Positions 8,532 through 15,326 of a stretch of DNA of 64,000 bases are shown piece after piece. Within the stretch, counting starts at the first letter, position 1. Every line of letters starts with the position of its first letter. Below the pieces are notes generated by a model. It made no database searches. It was given only the letters and a program-made list of their open reading frames with translations, and was not told the DNA's origin. Source of the stretch: WHSW01 sp963846165 (GTDB taxonomy: Bacteria > Actinomycetota > Thermoleophilia > Solirubrobacterales > 70-9). The DNA lies in the NCBI GenBank assembly GCA_963846165.1, contig CAWJUU010000008.1, forward strand, positions 434,001 to 498,000, read 5' to 3'. The translations under genes were made by a program, and so were the position numbers.

Positions 8532-8804
8532 ATGCCGATATACGAGTTCCGCTGCGAATCCTGCGGGGAGCAGTTCGAGGCTCTCGTCGATGTCGGCACG
8601 GACTCGGTTGGGTGTCGCTCCTGCGGCGCCCGGGGCGCCACCCGCGTGCTCTCGGCCCAGGCGCCGCGGTTCGGGATCGTCAAGTCGGCGGGCCAGACGC
8701 GCAAGCAGGAGCGCAAGAACGCCGAGCTTCGCCGGCGGACCAAGGCCGACTTCAAGGCCAAGCGCCGGCAAGCCCGCGACGCCCGCAAGGGGTCTGGCGG
8801 GTGA
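8532..8804 (+). CDS. FmdB-family zinc-ribbon protein
   Basis: About 90 residues beginning MPIYEFRCESCGEQFEALV, the classic FmdB/CxxC_CxxC_SSSS start, with a second CRSCG knuckle about 20 residues later, then a strongly basic C-terminal tail (RKQERKNAELRRRTKADFKAKRRQARDARK). Such proteins are presumed zinc-binding and possibly nucleic-acid-associated, with unknown function. The ATG at 8532 is preferred over the GTG at 8529 because a TACCAT hexamer ends 7 nt before it. The stop overlaps the GTG start of the uracil-DNA glycosylase gene. Confidence 0.88.
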   Translation: MPIYEFRCESCGEQFEALVDVGTDSVGCRSCGARGATRVLSAQAPRFGIVKSAGQTRKQERKNAELRRRTKADFKAKRRQARDARKGSGG

Positions 8805-9484
8805 GCGGGGCCGCGGAGGAGCGCCGCGAGGCGCTGGTCGAGGTCCTCCGCGAGGTCGAGAGCTGTACCCGCTGCCCGCTGCACGCGAGCCGCACCAAGG
8901 CCGTCTTCGGTGCCGGCAACGCCGACGCCGAGTTGATGTTCATCGGCGAGGCGCCCGGGGCCGAGGAGGACCGCCAGGGGCTGCCGTTCGTCGGCCGCGC
9001 CGGGCGGCTGCTCAACCAGATGCTGGGCGAGATCGGGATGCAGCGCGAGGACGTCTTCATCTGCAACGTGCTCAAGAGCCGGCCTCCCGGCAACCGCGAC
9101 CCGCAACCCGAGGAGATCGAGGCGTGCTGGCCCTATCTCGAGCGCCAGATCCAGCTCATCGAGCCGCGAGTGATCGCGACCCTGGGGAACTTCGCGACCA
9201 AGCGGATTACCGGCAGCCAGGTCGGGATCACGCGGGTTCGCGGGACGCCGCAGGTGCACGAGCTGGCGGGAAGGACCGTGTTCGTGTTCCCGCTCCTGCA
9301 CCCGGCGGCGGCGCTGCGAACCCCTTCGCTGGTCGAGACCCTGCGCGAGGACTTCGCCAAGCTTCCCGGGCTGATCGCCGAGACCCCGCCCGCGGTCGAG
9401 TGGTCGCCGGCGGCCGAGGCGCCGTCCGCCTCCGAGCCGGCGACCCGCGCCGACCCGGCGAGCCAGCTCGACCTGTTCGCTTGA
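8801..9484 (+). CDS. Uracil-DNA glycosylase, family 4 (Fe-S type)
   Basis: Removes uracil from DNA to start base excision repair. 227 residues, starting at the GTG overlapping the FmdB stop. Motif 1 is GEAPGAEEDRQGLPFVGRAG, motif 2 is HPAAALR, and the 4Fe-4S cysteines are visible: two in CTRCPL, one in FICNVLK, and one in EACWPYLE. These features match family 4 enzymes of actinobacteria and archaea. The C-terminal ~40 residues are a low-complexity Ala/Pro tail ending in SQLDLFA, a sequence resembling a beta-clamp-binding peptide (QLxLF), which would fit coupling to replication (inference). Confidence 0.95.
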   Translation: MSGAAEERREALVEVLREVESCTRCPLHASRTKAVFGAGNADAELMFIGEAPGAEEDRQGLPFVGRAGRLLNQMLGEIGMQREDVFICNVLKSRPPGNRDPQPEEIEACWPYLERQIQLIEPRVIATLGNFATKRITGSQVGITRVRGTPQVHELAGRTVFVFPLLHPAAALRTPSLVETLREDFAKLPGLIAETPPAVEWSPAAEAPSASEPATRADPASQLDLFA

Positions 9485-9945
9485 GCGCCGGCCTCACCGA
9501 GCTCAGCGCGGGGCCCGAGGCGACCGAGGCCGTCGGCGCGCGGATCGCGTCCGAGCTCGTGGCCGGGGATGTCGTGCTCGTGGCCGGCGAGCTCGGCAGC
9601 GGCAAGACGACGCTGATCCGCGGCGCGTGTCGCGAGCTCGGCGTGACCGCGAACGTGGTTTCGCCGACGTTCACGATCGGCAGGCGCTATGCGGGGCGCC
9701 TGCCGGTCTCCCACCTCGACCTCTACCGGCTCGAGGACCTCGATAATGAGGACCCAGCTCTGCTCGACGACTACCTGACGGCCGATGCGGTCGTCTTCAT
9801 CGAGTGGCCCGAGGTCACCCGCGAGCTGGCGCTCGGCGACGGAATCCGAATCGCCCGGCGGGTCGAGCTCCGGCACGCGGGCGGCGACCAGCGCGAGATC
9901 GTCCTCGCACCGGCCGTCCGATCGCAGAGCCGTTACGGGTTCTGA
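9481..9945 (+). CDS. tsaE: tRNA threonylcarbamoyladenosine biosynthesis ATPase TsaE
   Basis: 154 residues from a TTG that overlaps the previous stop (TTGA). TsaE is the small P-loop ATPase that drives turnover of the TsaB-TsaD complex in t6A37 tRNA modification. The Walker A is GELGSGKTTL; family motifs SPTFTI, HLDLYRL and FIEWPE follow. It is in the same strand and neighbourhood as tsaB, rimI and tsaD but separated from them by a convergent lipoprotein gene whose end overlaps its 3' end by 13 bases. Confidence 0.95.
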   Translation: MSAGLTELSAGPEATEAVGARIASELVAGDVVLVAGELGSGKTTLIRGACRELGVTANVVSPTFTIGRRYAGRLPVSHLDLYRLEDLDNEDPALLDDYLTADAVVFIEWPEVTRELALGDGIRIARRVELRHAGGDQREIVLAPAVRSQSRYGF

Positions 9946-10289
9946 GCCTCGTCGATCGCCTGCTCGGCGGCCTCCTGGGCGTCCTCGGTGGCTTGGTCGA
10001 TCGCGTCCTGGACCGCCTCGGAGTCAGCGCCTTCGGCGGCGTCGATCGCTTCCTGCGCCGACTCCTCCGCCTGGTCGATGGCGTCCTGGGTGGCGCCTTC
10101 GACATCGGCGTCCTCGAGCGCCTGGTCGACGTCCTCCTGGATCTGGTCGGCCGTCTCCTGCGCCTGGTCGAGCGCCTCCTGCGCCTGCTCCTCCTCATCG
10201 TCGCCGCAGCCCGACCAGACCGCTCCGGTCGCGGCGATCGCCAGCACGCCTGCGGCCGTGAGCGCACGGCGTCCCTTGAGTCTCCGCAT
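9933..10289 (-). CDS. Acidic coiled-coil lipoprotein-like protein
   Basis: 118 residues. The ATG at 10289 has an excellent AGGAGGGG Shine-Dalgarno. An N-terminal signal (KGRRALTAAGVLAIAATGAVWSGC) ends in a likely lipobox cysteine. The mature part is almost entirely D/E/A/Q heptad-like helix (EEEQAQEALDQAQETADQIQ and similar, repeated to the end), predicting a long acidic coiled coil on the outer face of the membrane. I recognise no named family. The gene interrupts the t6A gene cluster on the opposite strand, tail to tail with tsaE and head to head with tsaB. Confidence 0.8.
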   Translation of the reverse strand: MRRLKGRRALTAAGVLAIAATGAVWSGCGDDEEEQAQEALDQAQETADQIQEDVDQALEDADVEGATQDAIDQAEESAQEAIDAAEGADSEAVQDAIDQATEDAQEAAEQAIDEAQNP

Positions 10290-10365
10290 CGAGTTCCCCT
10301 CCTGGTGATTTGGATTCGTAAGATCGGCCGCCTGGCGGCGGCGCGCGCAGCCTAGTCTGACGGGC

Positions 10366-11076
10366 GTGGAGGCGTCAACGCGAGCGGACGGATTATTGGG
10401 GGTGGACACGGCGACCGCCGACACCGCCGTCGCGGTCACCCGCAGTGGAGAGCTTGCCGGCGAGCGGCGAGCCGAGCCGCGGGTGGACGGCCGGCCCCGT
10501 CATGCCGCCGCCCTGTTGCAGGAGATCGAAGCGACGGTCGAGGCCGCCGGTGGCTGGAGCGTGATCGACGTGCTCGCCGTCGGCGTCGGCCCGGGCACAT
10601 TCACCGGGCTGCGGGTCGGGATCGCAACCGTGCGCGCGCTGGCTCAGGGCCGAGCTCTCCCCGTCGTCCCGGTGAGCTCGCTGGCGGCGCTCGCGCTCGG
10701 AATCGAGGCCGCGGTCGAGCGCCCGCGGCTGGCGCTCATCGATGCGCGTCGCGGGGAGGTCTTCGCCGCACTGCACGATCACGGCGGGGAGGTCGTCTGG
10801 GAGCCCTTCGTCGAGACGCCGGAGGCGCTTGTCAAGCGGATTGCGGGGCTGGCGGTTGCCCCCGTGGCCGCGGGTGACGGCTCGCTACGATCTCGGCAGC
10901 AGCTAGAGGCCGCGGGCGTGGAGGTCCTTCCCGACGCGGACCCGGCGCACCGGATGGCAGCCCGCCACGTCTGCGCGCTCGCCGGCCGGATTGAGCCGGG
11001 GCGGCCTGAGCAGGTGAAGCCGATCTACCTGAGACGACCCGACGCAGAGGTTTGGCGTGAGCGAAGAAATCGCTAG
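10366..11076 (+). CDS. tsaB: tRNA threonylcarbamoyladenosine biosynthesis protein TsaB
   Basis: Partner of TsaD in t6A synthesis. 236 residues from GTG. ASKHA-fold motifs are present: LLGVDTATADTAVAV and GVGPGTFTGLRVGIATVRAL, the universal TsaB signature. A TAGTCT hexamer at 10353-10358 lies 7 nt before the start, indicating a leaderless first gene. The 3' end overlaps rimI by 20 bases, so tsaB-rimI-tsaD are transcribed together. Confidence 0.96.
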   Translation: MEASTRADGLLGVDTATADTAVAVTRSGELAGERRAEPRVDGRPRHAAALLQEIEATVEAAGGWSVIDVLAVGVGPGTFTGLRVGIATVRALAQGRALPVVPVSSLAALALGIEAAVERPRLALIDARRGEVFAALHDHGGEVVWEPFVETPEALVKRIAGLAVAPVAAGDGSLRSRQQLEAAGVEVLPDADPAHRMAARHVCALAGRIEPGRPEQVKPIYLRRPDAEVWRERRNR

Positions 11077-11557
11077 TCCGTTCGGCGCGACGGAGGCCCC
11101 AGCGCGCGACCTGAGCGTGCGCCCGTTGGTCTACGGCGACCTGCCCTCGGTCCTGGCGATCGAGCGCCGCTCCTTCCAGACCCCGTGGTCGCTGGCGATG
11201 TTCGTGCTCGAGCTCTCGAAGCCCTCAGGTATCTGTCTCGCGATCCTCAACGAGGACGGTGGGCTGGCCGGCTACCTGGTCTGTTCGCGCTACGCCGATG
11301 TTTGGCACCTGATGAACATCGCCGTGACCCCCGAGCGCCGGCGCAAGGGGATCGCGACCGTGCTCATGGATCGCCTCTTCGCGCAGGCGGGTGCCGACGC
11401 GCGGTTCACGCTCGAGGTGAGGACGTCCAACCGGGCGGCGATCGAGATGTACGAGCGCTTCGGATTCCGGCCCGCAGGCCACCGGCGCCGCTACTACCAC
11501 GACAACGGCGAGGACGCCCTGATCATGTGGTTGGAGCCGGCCGGCGTCAATGCCTAG
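11057..11557 (+). CDS. rimI: Ribosomal protein S18-alanine N-acetyltransferase RimI
   Basis: GNAT-family N-terminal acetyltransferase, 166 residues. It shows SVRPLVYGDLPSVLAIERRSF, the acetyl-CoA-binding ERRRKGIATVLMDRL (R/QxxGxG/A) and LEVRTSNRAAIEMYERFGF, all typical of RimI. Fusion or tight linkage with TsaB and TsaD is common in actinobacteria; here it overlaps both neighbours. The exact protein substrate is assumed from family and context. Confidence 0.93.
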   Translation: MSEEIASPFGATEAPARDLSVRPLVYGDLPSVLAIERRSFQTPWSLAMFVLELSKPSGICLAILNEDGGLAGYLVCSRYADVWHLMNIAVTPERRRKGIATVLMDRLFAQAGADARFTLEVRTSNRAAIEMYERFGFRPAGHRRRYYHDNGEDALIMWLEPAGVNA

Positions 11558-12579
11558 CCCTCCGGGCTTGATTCTGGCGCTCGAGACGTCGTGTGACGAC
11601 ACCTGTGCGGCGGTGATCGAGGGCGGGGCGATCCGCTCCAACGTGACCTCCTCGCAAGCCGCGGCGCACGAGCGCTTTGGCGGCATCGTCCCCGAGGTCG
11701 CGTCGCGCCACCATCTCGAGCTCGTCAACCCGGTCGTCGACGCCGCCCTGGCCGAGGCGGAGGCCGAGCTCGGCGACCTCGACTCGCTCGCGGTCACACG
11801 TGGCCCGGGACTGATCGGCGCCTTGCTGGTCGGCGTCAGCACCGCGAAGGGTCTGGCGGCGGCGGGCGGCAAGCCGCTTGCGGGAGTCGATCACCTCCAC
11901 GGCCACGTTGCCGCCAACTTCCTCGAGCCCGACCCGATCGAGCCGCCGTTCCTCTGTCTGATCGCAAGCGGAGGGCACACGTTGCTCGCGGGCGTCACCG
12001 CACACGACCGCTACGACGTCCTCGGCGAGACCCTCGACGACGCAGCGGGTGAGGCGCTCGACAAGGCGGCGCGGATGCTCGGGCTCGGCTACCCCGGGGG
12101 GCCCGCGATCGAGCGCGAGGCGGCCGGAGGTGATCCGGATGCGTACGAGCTCCCGGTGGCGATGACCAACGATCCGCGACTCGACTTCAGCTTCAGCGGG
12201 CTGAAGACGGCGCTCGCTATATACGGTCCGCGAGCTCGGCGACGAGCGGGTCGCGGAGCAGCGCGCCGACCTCGCGGCGAGCTTTCAGGCAGCGGTCGTC
12301 GACCAGCTGGTGACGAAGCTGAGGCGTGCCGCGCGCGGCGGCAGCAGGCGCCGGCGACTCCCCGAGGGGCGCTGGAACGCGGTCGCGATCGGAGGCGGGG
12401 TGGCCGCGAACTCGCTGCTTCGCGAGCGCGTTGCCGAGCTCTGCGCCGCCGAGGGGCTGGAGCTGAAGCTGGTCGCGCGCGAGCTCTGCACCGACAACGC
12501 GGCGATGATCGCCTCCGCCGCGCGCTACCTCGAGCCGGTGCCCTATCCCGGCTATCTCGACTGGGACGCACTGGCCTAG
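11550..12579 (+). CDS. tsaD: tRNA N6-adenosine threonylcarbamoyltransferase TsaD, with apparent 1-base frameshift near 12219
   Basis: Transfers threonylcarbamoyl to A37 of ANN-decoding tRNAs. The first frame gives LALETSCDDTCAAV, the metal-binding HLHGH, IASGGHTLL, LDDAAGEALDKAARMLGL and FSFSGLKTAL, then degenerates into arginine-rich sequence. From 12223 another frame continues perfectly (TVRELGDERVAEQRADLAAS ... WNAVAIGGGVAANS ... CTDNAAMIA) to the stop at 12579. Removing one base in the TATATA tract at 12218-12223 yields a normal 342-residue TsaD. The gene is normally essential, so an assembly error is much likelier than true loss. It overlaps the rimI 3' end. Confidence 0.92.
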
Positions 12580-12693
12580 ATGAGTGATTCCACGACCTCA
12601 TGCACGCGGATGACGCCCGGATACCGTCGCTGGATCGCTGCTGTCTAGACTCGCGCGCGCTATGGCAGAGACCCGCCACGGCGACCGCTGATC

Positions 12694-12945
12694 GTGAGCG
12701 CTCTGGTGACGCTCTACGGCCGCGACGGCTGCCATCTCTGCGACGAGGCGCGTGAGGCGATTCGCGGGCTCGCGGTCCAGCTCGGCGGGATCGAGTTGCG
12801 CGAGGTCGACATCGAGAGCGACGACGGCCTGCTTGCCACCTACCTCGAGCGGATCCCGGTGGTCGAGGTGGACGGCCGCGAGATCAGCGAGCTGGCGCTT
12901 GACCCTGACGAACTTCGCCGCGCGCTTCATACTGTGCGACCGTGA
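12694..12945 (+). CDS. Glutaredoxin-like protein (DUF836/thioredoxin fold)
   Basis: 83 residues from GTG. The thioredoxin-like fold shows VTLYGRDGCHLCDEA (redox CxxC as CHLC), then IELREVDIESDDGLLATYLERIPVVEVDG with the cis-Pro IPVV segment. It belongs to the DUF836/glutaredoxin-like family of small thiol oxidoreductases. Its stop overlaps the GTG of rex, a pairing seen in other actinobacteria and consistent with a redox role. A TAGACT hexamer lies at about 12646, roughly 40 nt upstream. Confidence 0.88.
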   Translation: MSALVTLYGRDGCHLCDEAREAIRGLAVQLGGIELREVDIESDDGLLATYLERIPVVEVDGREISELALDPDELRRALHTVRP

Positions 12946-13622
12946 GTGAGCCCCTCAGCGAGCGGAACGCGGGCGACGCCGCGACCGTCGACGGAACGTT
13001 CGAGGGCGACCGGCTCTCGCTCGGCGTTGCCGCACGGCTGTCGCGCTACCTCCAGGTCCTGATCCAGGCGCGGAAGATGGGCCGGGAGACGATCTCGTCG
13101 CAGGAGCTCGCCGAGTACACGCACATCAACTCGACCCAGATCCGCCGCGACCTCTCCGGGTTCGGCAAATTCGGCAAGCGCGGCGTCGGGTACCGGGTCG
13201 AGTCGCTGGTCACCGAGATCCGCAAGATCCTCCACACCTCGGGCCAGCACAACATCGCCCTGTTCGGCGCCGGCAACCTCGGGCAGGCGATCGCCAGCTC
13301 CGACATCTTCGCCGACCACGGCTTCCGCATCGTCGCGATCTTCGACGCCGACCCGAAGCTGGTCGGCAAGGAGTTCGGCGGCGTCCCGGTGCGGGCGCTG
13401 GCCGACCTCGACGAGGTGGTGCACGAGGACGAGGTGGTCGTCGGGGTGCTCGCGGTTCCGGCGGCGGCCGCCCAGCAGGTCGCCGACCAGCTCGTCGGCG
13501 CCGGCGTGAAGATCATCTTCAACTACTCCGAGCAGCTGCTCCAGGTGCCACCCGAGGTCACCGTGCACACCTCGAGCCCGGCCGTCGACCTGCTCTACGC
13601 GCTCTACTTCTACCTCGCGTAG
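12942..13622 (+). CDS. rex: Redox-sensing transcriptional repressor Rex
   Basis: 226 residues. The N-terminal winged helix contains SRYLQVLIQA, ISSQELAEYTHINSTQIRRD and GKFGKRGVGY; the C-terminal NAD(H)-binding Rossmann domain contains IALFGAGNLGQAIA. Rex represses respiratory and fermentative genes and is released when the NADH/NAD+ ratio rises. The end (DLLYALYFYLA) is the domain-swapped helix. A TACTGT hexamer at 12930-12935 lies 6 nt before the GTG, so rex may have its own leaderless promoter inside the preceding gene. The next gene is a carboxylate-amine ligase. Confidence 0.96.
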   Translation: MSEPLSERNAGDAATVDGTFEGDRLSLGVAARLSRYLQVLIQARKMGRETISSQELAEYTHINSTQIRRDLSGFGKFGKRGVGYRVESLVTEIRKILHTSGQHNIALFGAGNLGQAIASSDIFADHGFRIVAIFDADPKLVGKEFGGVPVRALADLDEVVHEDEVVVGVLAVPAAAAQQVADQLVGAGVKIIFNYSEQLLQVPPEVTVHTSSPAVDLLYALYFYLA

Positions 13623-13634
13623 ATGAGTTAGATC

Positions 13635-14808
13635 TTGTCCGCGGGCAGGACCGAGCCCCCAGAGCCTCGACCTGGCGCGCACGCGGGAGGTCTTCGAGGC
13701 CTCGCAGGACTTCACCATCGGACTCGAGGAAGAGTTCGCGCTGGTGGATCCCTCGAGCCTCGAGCTCGTCCACCGTTTCGAGGAGCTCTACGGGGCATGC
13801 CTCGAGGACGAGCTGCTCGCCGAATCGGCGGCCGGCGAGCTGATCGACACCGAGATCGAGATCCGCTCGGGCCGGGCCGAGGGCTTCGCCGAGGCGGTCG
13901 AGCTCCAGCGCGAGCGCCGGGTCCGCCTCTTCGGGCTCGCAGAGCGACTCGGGATCGGCCTGGCGGCGAACGGGACGCATCCCTGGGCGAGCTACCTCGA
14001 CCAGCGGATCATCGACACCGAGCACTACAACCGGCTGCGAGAGGAGCTGCGCTGGGTCGCTCAGCGCAACAACACCTGGAGCATGCACGTGCATGTGGGC
14101 ATCCGTGGCGCGGAGCGCGCGATCGCGGTCTGCGACCACTTGCGCGGTGTCCTGCCGGCGCTGCTCGCGCTGTCGGCGAATTCGCCCTTCCTCGACGGCC
14201 ACGACTCCGGCCTCGCCTCCGTGCGAACCGAGATCTTCACCCGGACCTTTCCCCGTTGCGGTGTCCACGAGCCGTTCGGCGATTGGCGGACCTATGCCGA
14301 CTTCATCGAGCTGCTGACGCGCACCGAGTCGATCGTCGAGGCGACGCAGCTGTGGTGGAGCGTGCGCCCGCATCACCTCTTCGGCACCGTCGAGCTGCGC
14401 ATCTGCGACGCCCAGACGCGAGGGGATGAGTCGTTCGGGCTGGCGGCGATGATCACCGCCTGCATCGCCCAGTCGGCGCTCGACTTCGACGAGGGCGGGC
14501 TCGTCCAGCCGCTGCGCCAGCGCGAGATCGAGGAGAACCTGTGGCGCGCGATCCGCTACGGCCTCGACGGGACCCAGATCGACTTCAGCTCAGGAGAGGT
14601 CGTGTCCACCCGCGAGGCACTCGAGCGCCTGGTCGAGTGGACCGGCCCCGCTCGCGAGGCGCTCGGGCTCGACGTCGGGTTGCCCGAGCGCAACGGTGCG
14701 CGGAGGATGCGCGAGGCCCTGGAGGCGGGCGCCCCGCTCGCCGACGTCTACCGCGATTCGGTCGCCGAAACGCGGCTCACGTACGTCCCCGAGGGCGTGC
14801 TCGGATAG
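13635..14808 (+). CDS. Carboxylate-amine ligase (YbdK/GCS2 family), 1-base frameshift in a C5 run at 13656-13660
   Basis: Glutamate-cysteine-ligase family 2, ATP-dependent ligases joining a carboxylate to an amine; some make gamma-glutamylcysteine, but the substrate here is unknown. The body carries ANGTHPWASY, MHVHVGI, LSANSPFLDG and TVELRICDAQTR. The diagnostic N-terminal motif (FTIGLEEEFALVDP) lies upstream of the first usable start in this frame (GTG 13744), so the annotated start must be earlier. A TTG at 13635 opens another frame (SAGRTEP), and removing one C from the C5 run joins it to QSLDLARTREVFEASQDF, giving a 390-residue full-length protein. Confidence 0.88.
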
Positions 14809-14817
14809 ATTCGGGCT

Positions 14818-15237
14818 ATGGAGGAGACGGCGGACACCCCGCAGGGCGACGAGCCTCAGGCCGAGGGGCAGCCGGCCGACGACGCCGAGCTTCAGCGGCG
14901 GCTCGAGGAGCAGCTGCGCAAGGTCCGGGTCCAGGATCTGCTGCTCGAGAGCGTCGCCAGCATCCTCAACCTCTCGGCGCGCAGGATCGCGAAGGCTGAC
15001 GAGCGCGACCTCGAGCAGGGCAGGATCGGGATCGACGCCGTGCGGGCGGTGCTCGACCTGATCGACCCCGAGCCGCGCGAGCAGGTTCGCGAGGCGCTCT
15101 CTCAGGTCCAGATGCTCTACGCCCGTGAGGTTCAGGGCGGAGGTGACGATGCCGCCGAGGCGGCGCCGGAACCCGAGCCCGAGCAGCCCTCGACGGATCG
15201 CCCCTCGGGTCTTTGGACCCCTCCCGGTACGTCGTAA
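14818..15237 (+). CDS. DUF1844 family protein
   Basis: 139 residues. The core (RVQDLLLESVASILNLSA ... DLEQGRIGIDAVRAVLDLI ... QVQMLYAREV) fits DUF1844, small helical proteins of unknown function found next to translation or energy genes. Both ends are disordered: an acidic N-terminus (ADTPQGDEPQAEGQPADDAE) and a proline/glutamate-rich C-terminus. A TAGATT hexamer at 14806-14811 ends 6 nt before the ATG, so this gene probably starts its own leaderless transcript. A GC-rich hairpin follows it. Confidence 0.78.
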   Translation: MEETADTPQGDEPQAEGQPADDAELQRRLEEQLRKVRVQDLLLESVASILNLSARRIAKADERDLEQGRIGIDAVRAVLDLIDPEPREQVREALSQVQMLYAREVQGGGDDAAEAAPEPEPEQPSTDRPSGLWTPPGTS

Positions 15238-15269
15238 TCCCGACTACCTCGCTAAGGTACGCGCGCCTC

Positions 15270-15292
15270 GCGGCCGGAGCATCCCCGGCCGC
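15270..15292 (+). terminator. GC-rich hairpin between the DUF1844 gene and hppA
   Basis: Perfect 8-bp arms GCGGCCGG/CCGGCCGC flank a 7-nt loop, followed by TTCTGACT. It could terminate the DUF1844 transcript or act as an attenuator 35 bases before the hppA start. Confidence 0.5.
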
Positions 15293-15326
15293 TTCTGACT
15301 GAGTAGACCTTTACCGGAGGACTGTC

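Noticed and set aside
12210..12235. Programmed frameshift in tsaD
   Set aside because: No slippery heptamer or downstream structure was evident, other frameshifts abound in the window, and TsaD is not known to use recoding.
13744..14808. Carboxylate-amine ligase starting at GTG 13744
   Set aside because: This would discard the conserved EEEF motif immediately upstream; the frameshifted longer form is better.
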